Made by a program: the position numbers and the translations under genes | Shown here: in pieces, positions 11,700-24,450 of the stretch | Layout of the letters: every line of letters starts with the position of its first letter | Position numbering within the stretch: position 1 is the stretch's first letter | Assembly: GCA_025618425.1 (NCBI GenBank) | Contig: CM046846.1 | Coordinates: 28,669,385-28,733,384, forward strand | Reading direction: 5' to 3' | Length of the DNA stretch: 64,000 nt | From: Heliocidaris tuberculata | Taxonomy: Eukaryota > Echinodermata > Echinoidea > Camarodonta > Echinometridae | The notes under the pieces: model-generated | Seen by the model: only the letters and a program-made list of their open reading frames with translations | Databases searched by the model: none | What the model was told of the DNA's origin: nothing

Positions 11700-12012
11700 C
11701 CCTTGCCAGTTACAGTAACCGACCAAAGCGCTTACAGCATTATTACCCTGGTCACTGGATTCAGTTGCGATTCTGCACATTACAGTGCACATTCTCCACT
11801 CCTCTGGGGAGCATTCCAGCCAGTCGCCTGTTTCCAAGCGCGCACATGTTATCCAACCACATTGACGTTCGTAGCCTACCAGGTACCCATTTAACACCTG
11901 GGTGGAGAGAAGCAATGTAGATAAAATGCCTTGCTCAAGGGCATAAGTGCCGTGCCGGGGTTCGAACCCACGACTTTTGTATTCCCAGTCAAGTGATTAA
12001 ACCACTCCATTG
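11700..12012 (-). mobile_element. SINE-like repeat with tRNA-like terminus, copy 2
   Basis: Contains GACCAAAGCGCTTACAG, GGTACCCATTTAACACCTGG, CCTTGCTCAAGGGCA and a tRNA-like end. Read on the minus strand, the end has a B box GGTTCGAACCC and an A box-like TGGTTTAATCAC. This is the arrangement of tRNA-derived SINEs common in marine deuterostomes; the family name cannot be fixed here. Confidence 0.65.
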
Positions 12013-12158
12013 TACATGTATGTCTGCTGTGTATACTGCAATAACACCTATTTCAGCTCAATATTTTCGCAAAATATGAAAACTAATTGATTTTGAAAAG
12101 ATCTTGGTCTTTTCTCAACTAAAACTAGAGGGGCCGTCAAAGGCGGCAGACCCACGCC

Positions 12159-12749
12159 TTGAAGGAGAAACATCGACAAGACCTATTACCGGATCAAGCA
12201 CATGGTTGCAGGTGAGTGAAATTTTTAATGTATAGACCTATTACCGGATCAAGCACACGGTTGCAGGTGAGTGAAATTTTTAATGTAATTTTAATTTAAT
12301 TTTATGGCCATATAAATAAGGGGTCCCACCAGCATTACGTTCTTGCTTCCGAGACGCCTTGCTTCGCACGTCGTCTGGTCGGGCTAGGGCCCGCCGCAAG
12401 GTTGCCACTGGTAGGGGAATTCCCCTACCGTACGTAGGGGAAAATGGACCTCCGGTGTAGGTAGGGGAAACCCACACTAGGGAGCATTACTATACCGCGT
12501 AACGTCAACACAAATCCCCGCAAGTAGTCGGACTTTCAAGCATCATTTTACAAAATTCACTTGAATTTACTAAAAATTTATACCTCAGATTTTTATATGG
12601 CCATAAAATTAAATTAAAATTACATTAAAAATTTCACTCACCTGCAACCGTGTGCTTGATCCGGTAATAGGTCTATACATTAAAAATTTCACTCACCTGC
12701 AACCATGTGCTTGATCCGGTAATAGGTCTTGTCGATGTTTCTCCTTCAA
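12159..12749. repeat. Long inverted repeat (about 158-bp arms) with internal tandem duplication
   Basis: The left arm (12159-12316) and right arm (12591-12749) are near-perfect reverse complements around a loop of about 274 bp. Each arm holds two tandem copies of about 54 bp beginning GACCTATTACCGGATCAAGC. The right arm continues into a further repeat body. Confidence 0.9.
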
Positions 12750-12939
12750 TCTTTTCGATTTCCAAAATCCGCCTTGTTTGAATGATGTTACGTTTGTGCG
12801 CATGTTGGCAAACACGCGCACGCGTGCGATCAACGATCCGTAGGATCTGTACGAAGCAAGTCGAGGTGCGTGCTGCATGAATGCGGTGCATGCTAGAATA
12901 GAACGAAAGGTCAGCGATAGCAGGTTGACTCCTTTTCAT

Positions 12940-13175
12940 GGGGTCCAAACTTCAAGGTCACACAGAATTTGCAGGGATCAACCAATCATCACCAAAATCT
13001 AATTGATTCTTTCCTGTCACTATCCAAACAATCCCTGAAAATTTGGTGCAAATCCGTTCACCCGTTCTCTAGTTATCTTGTACACAAACAAAAAAAACAA
13101 AAACAAACAAACAAACAAACAAACAAACATACGGAACCCTTTACATAACCCTGCCGATTTTATCGGCGTGGGTAA
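12940..13175 (+). mobile_element. 3' end of a dispersed repeat with (CAAA)n tail
   Basis: GGTGCAAATCCGTTCACCCG, TAGTTATCTTGTACACAAAC and then a CAAA run (about 13086-13128) are a common repeat terminus in marine invertebrate genomes. GCCGATTTTATCGGCGTGGG follows as a short fold-back. The class (non-LTR or DNA element) is uncertain. Confidence 0.5.
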
Positions 13176-14867
13176 TAATAGTGCTTTATTCTATACATGT
13201 AGGATCTTAACAACATTACAATATCTTTGACTTTAGATTACTCCCAGGTCACGATACGTCTGCAGGCACAAAAGCTTTGAGGTGACCCTAACTTTGCCAG
13301 TTATAAGCTACGTTACAGGGCCTATAGATGGAGTGCAGTAGACCATGCAGTCTAGATAGTCTGATAGTTCAGACACTCTGTCATACATATTTACTACTGA
13401 CAAGAATTTGTACCTGCAAATTTTGGTCAAGATCAAGGTAAAAATTAAAATTACTCTTGTGCTGTAATTCAGGAAAAAAAAAAGAAAAAGAAAAAAATCG
13501 GCCCAGGCATTCATACTGTCCTCAGAGAAACGTGCTTTGAAAATTCAATGTTGCTAGTATCATTACTGCATCTAGGCAAGTTTTTTTTTAAGTGTATCGA
13601 TCACCGGAAAATATTGTGTAGAGCTAGAAAGATAAAATCGACCTCAAAGAACTTTATCTGGCATTCTATAGGTCAACATTAAAGGAGTATAAAGGAACTA
13701 AAGGATAACATGAAGGTGCACGCAAACGGAACCGAACTCCCTGTTGGGTTCCTCTCGAGCCCTTACCTGGGTAAGCACGTACGGTCGTGTCGAGTAGTCT
13801 ACTCACGAGTCACTTTTACGTTTACAGAGCCCATATTTTGAATATAGTATAACAACATGGAACCTCTATTAAACATACAGAGCAAGATATCTTTGGTGAT
13901 TGGTACCAATTGAGTTTTGGTACCAATTGAGTTTACAAAGATAACATTTTTTGTGGCTAGCTTTAATTGGAATTAAACATTAGCACTTAGCAAACAAATC
14001 TTACCTCTGTAGACTATAACATAATTCTTATCATAAATGTAGATTGCTCTGAATTAGACTTTGCTTTTGCAGACATTTGAATTTTTAAATAATTGAATTC
14101 TTACAGAAAAATGGTAATAAGCACCATTTTCTGATTCATTTTCCATTTAAATCCTTTCTAAAATACCGACTGAATATTCCTTCTTCATTAAACAACATTT
14201 ATCGGTGAAGTTTGTGACCTTTTGATTTATTGAAAGGGATTGCGAGGTTCTCAAATAGATTTATGAACAATAGTGAAGTCCTGCTTATGACATGAAATGA
14301 TAAATATGTTTAAATTTGACAATGATTGCAGTTTTAACAACTTTGGTTATGTTTATGACATTGCATCTTTTTTCTACTGAAGGCAATGATTGATTTGCTC
14401 ATTATTATTATTATTTTTTTTTGACTTTGAGATTGTTATATGTATTACATGTATGTATTATATGTTTTTATATCAAATATAAAGCACACAGAGAACATGT
14501 TTGGCTAAATTATGCGCTATTAGATACATTTACAGTTAAAGTGTTGTGTCTTGTCAGAATATCTTGAATAGGACATGTCAGTGAGAGCCTGTGTCTATTT
14601 CTGCGTAGGGAGCTATTAGATACATGTGAAATTGTACTACACTGCACATAAAGATTAGGGAAATACATACACGGTTTGCAAACCTACACCTGCACATCCC
14701 ATCAATTAAATAGATGGTGAAGAATTATTTGCTTATTTGCCTCAGGCATATTGGAGATTCCTAGAGATCTACAATGTTCATTATTTTTCATGTCGAGCAA
14801 AAGGAATTATCATTGTGTAATGTACAGTACATGCACATACATGTACATGTATGTGTGGAGTACAATA

Positions 14868-15030
14868 TACTATTAATACATGGTTGGGAGTGCGTTAGTG
14901 CGATCTGGCAACACAAAGGTTTTTATCGTGTGTACTAACGCACGAAGCGTAGCGATGTGTTAGACACCACAATAAAAACCTGCGTGTTGCTGGATCGCAC
15001 TAATGCACGACCTCACAACCATGTATTAAA
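14868..15030. mobile_element. Fold-back element with near-zero loop
   Basis: ATTAATACATGGTTGGGAG... at the left and ...CCTCACAACCATGTATTAAA at the right are reverse complements. Inside them GTGCGATCTGGCAACAC pairs with GTGTTGCTGGATCGCAC, giving arms of about 75-80 bp that meet near 14952. Confidence 0.8.
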
Positions 15031-15200
15031 AGTTTTATAAAACGGGTCTACAATCTTAGTGTTTTCTTACAATCTTAGTTTTGATCCGGATTAGCCGTGC
15101 GTTAGTCCCCTGCCGTGCGTTATCATTTTTTTTTTTGCACGGTCACGTGGTGTTATTTGACCAATCAGGATGGCTACATTCATGAACCCGTTTTATAAAA
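15030..15200. mobile_element. Short MITE with TTTTATAAAACGGG ends
   Basis: Starts GTTTTATAAAACGGGTCT and ends GAACCCGTTTTATAAAAG, a terminal inverted repeat of about 14 bp directly abutting the fold-back to its left. It contains GACCAATCAGGATGGC near the right end. Confidence 0.65.
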
Positions 15201-16954
15201 GAAATATCAAATGATATTCTTTTTCCAGTCAAAAGTGAAACAATGGGAAACTGTTAAATGTGAATATGCTTTTTTGTATAATGTGTGCTCTACAATAAAT
15301 CTCTTAATTGTATATTCCAGCTATCTAATAGAATGCATGGAATTCTCATCACATATTTTGGCATTGGGAAAATATTCACTGCTGATTTAGATCACTGATT
15401 TTTATCATCACTAAAAAAATACATGTAAGTCAGTCTAAATCACCATAAAAATAGAGAAATGCAAACCCTGCATTTTATTTGTAACTGACCAAATACAAAC
15501 AAACAAAAGAAATTCAAACAAATAAACAGGCAAATAAAAAAAATGTTACAATAAATTGCAAAGAAAATCATGTGAGTACATCGTAGTTCCTACATACATA
15601 CATACATGTACTTTTGTATCCATACTTGTTATTTACAGTACATTTATGTACATGCTATGTGTATTGGCCTGAGTAACTACATGTATCTATCATGAAATAT
15701 GTACATGAATAGGAACAAAAAATGAACATTTTATTTTGTATGCCATATGTGTAAGTATGAACAAATTACTGTATCTTGTCTGTTCATGTGCATTTATTTG
15801 ACATGAATCAAGAATTCACCCTGAAATGATATGACATCCCTCAAAACCAGTCTAACCTAATGATAGTAAAATTTACTTCATAATGCATCATCAGAGTTTT
15901 AATTTGTAAAATGTGAGAACAATCACAATGTATCATGTGCATATATACTGTATGCTTAATATTCTCTGAATAGACATGTTACAGTATTTACAATATGGGT
16001 CACAGTATGCTGATTACAGTATGGGTCATAGTATACTGATAATTCAAGAAATCATTCCAAAAAAAAAATTACTGTCTAGACCAAGAATATTGTGCATCTT
16101 ACATGTTGTATGCACATTTATCAGGTGTTTGTTTAGTATGAACACGCTGCATATTTATCACTATCAGCTAGCAGTATTAACACTTTTAAAAACACCAGAG
16201 TGTAGTTTGATAGGTGGCTGATAGATTATATTTAGATCTAGCATCCATGGCTTTTACTGATGACTCATAATAAACAGCATGCATTGAGTATTGGGCACGT
16301 GAAGGACTATGATGAGGGTTACTGGCAGCAGTAGACGACAGACTATTCAGTTTAATGCTTACATGATTCAGGGTTTTTGTTGTTGCTGTGGACACTCTTG
16401 CCTCAGTGGATTTTACCAACATGTACAGTGTGGGTGTATTCTCTATTGATTCATAATTGATTTACATACATAAAATTAAATTTATTAATTTATGCAAATG
16501 ACATAATGAAAACACAATTCAAATCATTCCATTACTAGAAAAATACATGTACATGTTGATCTGCATGTAATTGTCGTTCTTGCAGCTGTATACCCAACAC
16601 TCCGATATTGAAGGGCAAGTACAAGGTCTGTTCTGTTCCCAAGCATTATGGGGTTGTATTATGCAATTGTGAACATAATCGACATAAAGATATAATTTAT
16701 GTGATATTTTGTCTGATCCCACCTCTAAGAGGGCTAGCAGCTTGATACAGTCATCTGATCTCACTAAAATCTTAGATGGTGATGGTAATGTATTGGACAA
16801 AATAGCTTGGACTCGCCCTGAACACGTCATGAGTTATTGGAGATTAAATTGAATTTGTGATTTGACATCTTCAGAAGATAGCAAAGACATTCTCTTGTAG
16901 GAACAAATGGATTTTCTTATTTGCTACAGTATGGTGTACCTGTAGTTGTAAAAT

Positions 16955-17160
16955 CTGAAATTTTCGCGTGCATGAAATTTTCGTGAATTTCGCGAGTGGC
17001 CAAGAATTCGCGAAAGTTTCATGCCGCAAAATAATCAAATCACAATTGAAACAACATAAAATTATTGCAATTCATGATGGTTTCTTGCGGCAAAATTTGC
17101 TGTCATTAACAACTTGTGAAAATTTTATGTCGCGAAAGTTTTTGGTTTGACAGTAATTAA
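16955..17160. mobile_element. Dispersed repeat rich in TTTCGCG motifs
   Basis: Repeated AATTTTCGCG, ATTCGCGAAAGTTTCATG and TTATGTCGCGAAAGTTTTTGG in both orientations give a loosely palindromic element of about 200 bp of a kind widespread in invertebrate genomes. No target duplication is visible. Confidence 0.45.
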
Positions 17161-18219
17161 ATTTCGTAATCTCGTAGACTATCTACATGTGTGTAGTTGC
17201 TAATACTAACAAAAATCTGTTGTAATTATTATCCCTTGGGAGACATACGCATGCACAAAATAATGCACTGAAAGGAAAATCACCGAAAGGAAAATCACTG
17301 TCCCCAGTACTGTATGTCCATGTAAGGAGGAAGCCAAATTGTGCAACAAAGAAAGCAGTAATTTTTCTAAATGGACCTTTTCCAGATTAAGTGTGCTTGT
17401 TCATTGTGTATGTTTGTTCTGTACGGATGAAGCCATACAACATGCACATGTACTGTGAATGATAATCAGTGTAATTGCTACATGTACATGTGAGGTTACG
17501 GAAACAGATGAAATGCTAATTTTATAATTAAATATATGCTATGTACAAGTACATGTACATACTGATAGCTGAAAGTGAAACATGAAGATTGAATCATTAC
17601 AAGAAATATAATTCAAAGTAAGCTCCACAAACAGTAATGTCATGTAGACATCTGACATTGGCTACTGCAACATAATGCGTAGATGATGTGCACAGGGAAT
17701 AATTACATTATGAGTTTTATTGCATTTTATGTACATATATATATTGTACAGCATAACATAAAATTTGGGTGGGTAGGTTGTAGATTGAGCAGTTTTACAC
17801 TATGTTATGAACCATGTAGACAAACATAATGGAAATATGTTTTAACCCTTTCTAGACAATTGACCACATTTTGTGTTTTGGCTCAATGACTTTTGATTCA
17901 GGCCCCTAAAAATATACCAGAAACATGAGTAGAAATAGCAAAATATCTGCATGCACTGTGTCTATTTTTGTTGCATGATCATATTACATTTGATGCCAGG
18001 AATTTTAAAAAGGAGAATAAGCTTAAAAATCCTTAAATTGGCAATTCATTGAGAGGTTTGAAATCATTTTTTCATCAAAATTGGCATTTTTTTTCAACTT
18101 TTCGTCAAAGTTCCTAACCATGTATGTTGTTTTCAAAGACATTACATTTTATTAGAACCATATAGCATTAAAAGAAAAATATTTTTGCTGCCAATTTGAA
18201 GAGAAATGTGATTAATTTA

Positions 18220-19469
18220 CAGGATGTAAGACTTCCGGATTTTTTAAAATCAAAGAAATATTTCCGGGTTTTTTTCTGTGACATGTTAGGTGTTGAAGGC
18301 ATTATCGTACTTTCGTGTGCATTAACCTAGTGGCGGAAAAAAAACCCTCCCAAATGAAATATAGTCTTTTACTGGCCGTTTCATACGAAGTATGTTAATA
18401 TAGTGTGAAGTGGTTCTCGTACGCACAGCACGAATTTTGTATAAAAATCCTGGTAACGAGTATGTGTGGACAAGTGCTATGGACTGTAAAACCATGCGCT
18501 TTACTAAAATTCGCGTAACAGCCACATAATGATTTTGTATTTTGAACGTGCGGCGACAGGAAAAGTGGCTGATGTATGAGACTAAGCGTTCTGGAATGTG
18601 CATTGTCAGGACGACCGCATGGCGAAGCTAGCGCTAGCACACTAATATACACACATACACGTGCACAGCGCGATGCGCTGTGTATTGTGTACTGTCGATG
18701 TCGCATCGCATACTGCACAGATACTTGGAAGTTTACGACTTTGTGATAGCGTTTCGACTTCGTTTCCTGATTTTCTTGTGCCTCTTATTGGAATTAAAAA
18801 ATCAAAATGGAAGTGGACAGGACCCGGGGGGGGGGGGGGGCACTCGAATTATATTTTGACGGGGGTGTGCCTCACGAATCCCCGAAAAGGGGGTCTAAGG
18901 AACTGACTTCAAGGTGTAAAATACAGGGTCTTGGGAACTATGATCTATTGGGCAGAGTGAAAAACAGGGTCTAGGGAACTACAAAACTAACCGGGGGGCC
19001 GTGCCGGGGGCCGCGCCCGCGCCGTGTAGCGCTAGTACTAGCTAGCTGGAGCAGTTTTCAAGGCTCGCGCGACGAAAGGGCCTAGGGCGCGAGACCAGGT
19101 CGAGCGACCACTGCCTCCGCCACGCTCCCGGCTGCATGCGAACGGATATGTTTCATAACAGGGGTCTTCAGAGCGGGGCTGAGCGGCTCCTGAGCGGAAC
19201 TGAGTATCTAGAGAACGGAAATCGGGGTCTGAAAAAGGGGGTCATCAAAGCGGCACGTCCCCGTACCACCAATATACGTGAGTGCCCCCCCGGGGACAGG
19301 ACTGCAAGATTGTAAGAAATAAATACATATATGTATGTGCATGTATGTGTTAGCTTTAAAATTTCGGGGGGGGGGGGGGGTCTCCTCACACCAACACCTA
19401 CACTTGACTGAATCACTGTGCTCGTCAAATATTTTCCTGATTTTTTTTTGCTACCCACTTACATCCCTG
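18220..19469. mobile_element. 1,250-bp DNA element nested in TTAA MITE copy 2
   Basis: Begins CAGGATGTAAG and ends CTTACATCCCTG (inverted, one base different). It is flanked by AATTTA at 18214-18219 and 19470-19475, a 6-bp target duplication. The host repeat reads continuously across the removed segment. No transposase reading frame is visible, so it is non-autonomous. Confidence 0.85.
18824..19294. mobile_element. 471-bp GC-rich element nested inside the 1,250-bp element
   Basis: Flanked by GACAGGAC at 18816-18823 and 19295-19302, an 8-bp target duplication. The left end CCGGGGG...GCACTC and the right end GAGTGCCCCCCCGGG are inverted repeats. The interior is strikingly GC-rich against AT-rich surroundings. 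An 8-bp duplication fits hAT-type insertion. Confidence 0.8.
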
Positions 19470-20841
19470 AATTTACCCCTTAAATAATTCCTGTCATGAA
19501 AGGGTTAATGATGTATTGTTGTTATTCTAAAAGGCATACATGTACATGTGTACCGTAGTAAAAACAGAAAGGAAATAGAAATAGTTTAATACTCAAAGAT
19601 TTGATGAAATTTTCATACATTTTGGACCAACCCCATATAATGACCCTTGAACAATAATCACAACAGGAGAGCAAATTGGCAAAATGTGTTTATATTTTTT
19701 TCATATTAAACTATGATACTGTACAGACTAAGGCTGTACATGTACAATATTGTGATATTAAAAACATTATAAATGCAATACTGAGTTTTTCCATTACATT
19801 TATAGATATTATTGCCCATAATGACATTGAAAAGAATATTCTGCAGATACTGACATAAAATAGTGATTTTTATAAATTATTTATTAAAATGAAATATTAC
19901 AGTGCTGTTTTTGAGTACAAACACGTATGTGGGTCACTTTTTTTTCTTTACTGTTGACAACTGTCAACAAAACAAAGAATGGTAAATTTTATCACCTAAG
20001 TCAACATACACCTGTCAGACCCTAAACTTAATAAAACGTACAGTGGCTACTGTCCATGAATAAACGCACATTGCTAATCAAAACAACAATCAACAAATCA
20101 GTATATGAAACATCAATTATTTTACATGTTGACTAAAATCATAACATATACCGTACTTGTGCAAAAAGTATAGTCTTTTTTGACTAGAAATGTTGGTGTT
20201 CTTTTTTTGTGAGTACCAGTAATACTGAAATAACATGTCGACAACATTAGAATCTTTGTCGACATGTACATTGCATGTCTTCCCATCAAAATATAGTTTT
20301 ATCAAAAAGCTTGTCGACAGAAGGCTTGTCGTTGACAGCCCTTAAATGTTATAAATTATCATGAAAGAAATTCTTATGGTACTGTGTTCTTTTGACAAAG
20401 GGAAAATCTCAAAATGTGTAACAGGTTGAGCTACTTCAACCTTAGCTGCTTGACATGATTTACCAGGCCAGCAAGGAGGGCGGAGAGGGGAGGGGTAGTA
20501 GGCCTACCGTCATATCTGCTCTAGCTGGCAGTGTGATTTACATGTATGCTGTTTATTTAGAAAGCAAGCCAATCTTTCCTTGCTGTTTCAGAGGTCATTT
20601 TAGGTCACTGAAAATGGTATTTCTGGGGATGACGTCTTATAAAAAATCCGTATGTGACTATTTTACATCTGATGATTATAGCCCAAAATGCGATATGCAG
20701 CCCTCATACAGAGCATGACAGATTTATCGCAAGAATGGATTTTGGGTAACAAACATTCATTGTTTTCTGAGTTCTTTTCATTAGGAATGTGATAAACATT
20801 GACCTGTTGACTACTGAATTCTGTAACTTCCATAGGCTTAA

Positions 20842-21240
20842 CCCTTTCAGGACAGGAATTATTTCAGGGCTAAATGGATCCCATTTGTTCTTCAAATTGG
20901 CAACAATAATATTTTTCTTTTAGTGCTACATGGTTCTAATAAGGTCTTTGAAAACAATCTACATGGTTAGAAATTTTGTCGAAAAGTTGAAAAAATTGCC
21001 AATTTTGATAAAAAAACAATAATTTTGAACCTCTCAATGTTGCCAATTTAAGGATTTGAAAGCTTATTCTCATTTTTAAAAATCCTGGCATAAAATGCAA
21101 TATGGTCATGCAACAAAAATGGACATAGTTTGTGCAGAAATTTTTGCTCTTTTTACTCATGCATTTGGTATATTTTTTAGAGCTCTGAATCAATAGTTGT
21201 TGAGCCAAACCACAAAATGTGGTCAATTGTCTCGAAAGGG
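20842..21240 (-). mobile_element. TTAA-flanked MITE, copy 3 (inverted, full length)
   Basis: 399 bp between TTAA at 20838-20841 and 21241-21244, in the opposite orientation to copies 1, 2 and 4: starts CCCTTTCAGGACAGGAATTA and ends ATTGTCTCGAAAGGG. The intact ends define the family. Confidence 0.85.
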
Positions 21241-22294
21241 TTAACACAAGGGTCACCCGGTTCCCTAGTCAGTGGGTTAAGGTGTCTGATTTCCTGATCT
21301 GCACATACATGTACTCATATGTAGATATGAAAAGAGAGTAAGCTTATTATTCATAATATTTCATAGGGAATTCCCCTTATGTGTACTCCCACATTGTACC
21401 CCCATTTCATTGAGTATAGTGTGTGAAGCTGATACCCGAATGCCCATATTCATTGCAGCTCAACTTTCGAGACATCCTTCCTCTAAGTGCTCTGTGTGGG
21501 GTACTTGTACAGGGTAGCGGCGAGAAGAACCCCTAATTCGTGCTCTATCCACCCTACCGTACATCATATACGTGGACTTGAATATATACATGACCTTGGA
21601 ATCGAGTAACACACAACACTGAAAATTTATAATGCTGATTTATTTGTACTGTATGGAACCTAGCATGTAATGCATATAGCCGTGTGTAGGCATTTATATT
21701 ACAATACAAATACACTTGTGAGGGGAAATTGGTGGAGGCATAATACTTTATGTACACAGTAACCTCTAGACTGTTAAGGTTCAAATTCAGTGTAAATGTA
21801 GCAATATAACAGTGTATACCCATGTAATTTACATTCTTACTATACATGTACATGTGTGCGCTACATTGTAAATGATGAAAAAGCAACACATTTTCAACTG
21901 AATTTGTTCATATGTAGTGTGCACGTTGTAATACATGTACGTATTTCTATATAGTCACGTAAGAGGCAGAAGGGAGTAAATTCAGAGCAAAATTATATTC
22001 TGGCTCCAAGGAATCGATATGTCATTGTGCATAAAGGTGTTAATGTCTCACATAAACCATATTGATGATACAGGTCATTAAGGAGAAATATATCAATAAT
22101 ATAATTGATACATTAATATTTGTATTTTATGTACATTTTGCTGTACATTTTCACCTAAAAATTCAGTGTGACACTAAAAGTACATGGCAAATACTAAATT
22201 AACATCAACATCTTTTTAAAATGTGATATTGACTGCAAATTCAAAAGGAGAAAAGGAATGACTGAAATTCTTACAGCGGTATTCACATCAGAAT

Positions 22295-22708
22295 TCAGAA
22301 TATGTGTAGTATGAGTTTGGGACAATCAACAGGTTGTGCTTTTAGAGTCCTACACATACATGTAGAGGCCGGCCACCCAAAGCTGGCCTCTGCTGTGTGA
22401 CAAAATATGGATGTATCTCCCGTCATAATATCCATCATATATTCCATAATTTCCCGATACATCAGGCGTGAAAATTGGTGAGCCAATTTTGGCAGGAAGT
22501 TGGAGATGGTTGGCTCGGCGACAGGGTCATCTTGCTGATGAAGTGACGAAAGGCCCATCATCGGATTAATCAAAGTAAATCCCAGATCAGTATTCATCAG
22601 AGTGCTAATCCATAAAAGGATTAGGCAGTTCCGAGGTGTGTCCCCACTGCTGAGGTGTGTCCCTATTTTATGTCTACACGTGCATCTCTTTGGTGTAGAG
22701 GGCAACAT
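22295..22708 (-). other. Unrecognised open frame of 137 codons
   Basis: A longish frame in intron sequence, with a mixed rather than low-complexity composition in its middle (for example STLMNTDLGFTLINPMMGL and TISNFLPKLAHQFSRLMYRE). I do not recognise a domain, I see no convincing flanking splice sites, and the ends run into repetitive phrases (a duplicated GGACACACCTC). It could be a transposon remnant, an exon of an unknown gene, or chance. Confidence 0.2.
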
Positions 22709-23139
22709 TTCTGCCAGTTGCTTCCTTCTTCAGTGAAGGATTTGTGAGGTGTGCACAAGGGGGTATGCACAACAGCCACTGTGAGTCTTGTTCACATGCA
22801 TAGTATGATAAAGTTGATAGTGCTGGCTGTGGGAACAGAGCTGTAGACTTCACAAACTTCATTATTAGCAATATGATTCACATGATGGGAAAGGATGGAA
22901 TTGCAAGCAGAAAAAGTACAAGTACACGTGTACAGAGAAATATTCACTGTTTTTTCATTCATGCTGCATATTTTCTCACAGACATAACATTGTGCAGGCT
23001 TCACTGGACCATTACTTTATGGACATTGAACTTTGAGATGTTTTTTTTGTTTTTTTTTGCGATGTAATGCATCATACACACACATTGGATGCTAGTTAGG
23101 TGGTGAAAAATCTGTGGTACATGTAGCTGTAATTTGCAA

Positions 23140-23395
23140 TGGATTCTAAATCTGTTTGGCAAAATGAGGTAGGTTATTCCCATACTTCATTTCCAAGTTG
23201 TTACCTTGAATTATAATACTGTTTTGCAAAATGAGGGAGGTTATGATTATGAATGATTTCATATCAATATTTTATTTCCATACATCATTTCCAAGTTGTT
23301 ACCTTGGATTTTAATACAGTTTTGCAAAATCAGGGTGGTTATGATCATGAATTTTTGAAATGTCCATCTTTCATTTCAAAGTTATTGCCTTTGCT
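23140..23395. repeat. Three diverged tandem copies of about 85-98 bp
   Basis: The phrase TTTCCAAGTTGTTACCTTG, followed within 20 nt by ATACTGTTTTGCAAAAT-like sequence, starts at about 23190 and 23288. A weaker third copy (TTTCAAAGTTATTGCC) is at about 23373. Confidence 0.7.
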
Positions 23396-23492
23396 CCCAG
23401 ATAAAGACAATATCATCTCTTGGGCGGCAGAAGGGCATTAACTTATACACTTTAACTCAGAGTTTACACCCTTCTGACTCTCAACTCAGTAG

Positions 23493-23497
<5 letters not shown>

Positions 23498-23521
<24 letters not shown>
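23498..23521. repeat. (TA)n microsatellite
   Basis: Uninterrupted TA dinucleotides. Confidence 0.95.
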
Positions 23522-23523
<2 letters not shown>

Positions 23524-24450
23524 CTGTAATGATTTAGTGCCAGGGTGCATTCAAATTTTAGTTTTTGGATGCTGAACTTATTTGGAAGAATGGGGTAGAT
23601 AGTTTCTGTTTTTTTATTTCTTATCTTTTGTTATCCATATATACATGTAGTTTGTAGTTTAAAACTCAAAAATACAAACTGTATTGTGAGCTCTTCTTTC
23701 ACTTTCAATATTCATTCTATCGTACAATATACTTTCCATGATTAGCAATGTGAGCATGCCTTCTACAATGCAGGATGTATGCTACGTGTACATGTATGCT
23801 CCTATTGCCAAGTGGAGTTGAATGGCATAATGTTTTTTTCCCCAAGGTAGATGTAAAATCAAGTTAGGTGGGAGTGTTTCACTGCACAATTATCATGATT
23901 GAAAGTTCTTCACCTGTATACACTTCTGATGGAGAGGAAACTGAATGTGGTACAAGTATAGAGTGTTGCAGTACATGGGATATTCACACTTGTAGGACAC
24001 ATTCTGTGATGCCATTAATTTAGAGTCTGTCTTGTTGAATGATAATGGTCCAAGCACTCTACATGTTTCAATCCTACTGAAAACATAAACTGCAGGGATT
24101 GAGAGCCATCGAGGCCTTGTATTGCCTTGTGCCTGCACAGTAGAATAAACTCACATCAGTTCACTTCAGTTCAGTTTAGTTTTAGTTTTAGTCAAAACAT
24201 ATGAGATAAATAAAGGATAAATTAGAACTATGACACAGTTTCGATGTAAATACAAAACAGTTTCGATACATTGTGTATATATGCACATTGAGGAGTTTTG
24301 TTTACATGAGAGATATAGTTTCCGCTTTCAAGATTATACAATGTTATGTACAACAAAAGAAATCTTTTGCAAGTTGTGGGAGGGACTTAAAACATTTGTA
24401 AAGCATATCTGCCCTGCTGGTAGAAACCCTGGAGCACTTGCACTGCCCTG

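Larger units (their letters stand above)
17846..19504 (+). mobile_element. TTAA-flanked MITE, copy 2, split by a 1.25-kb insertion
   Basis: TTAA at 17842-17845 and 19505-19508 bracket CCCTTTCTAGACA... and ...CCTGTCATGAAAGGG. Removing the insertion 18220-19469 and one copy of its target duplication leaves about 403 bp, matching copy 3 (399 bp). Confidence 0.85.

Noticed and set aside
20936..21256. 106-codon frame on the minus strand
   Set aside because: Lies almost entirely in TTAA MITE copy 3, which is non-coding in its other copies.
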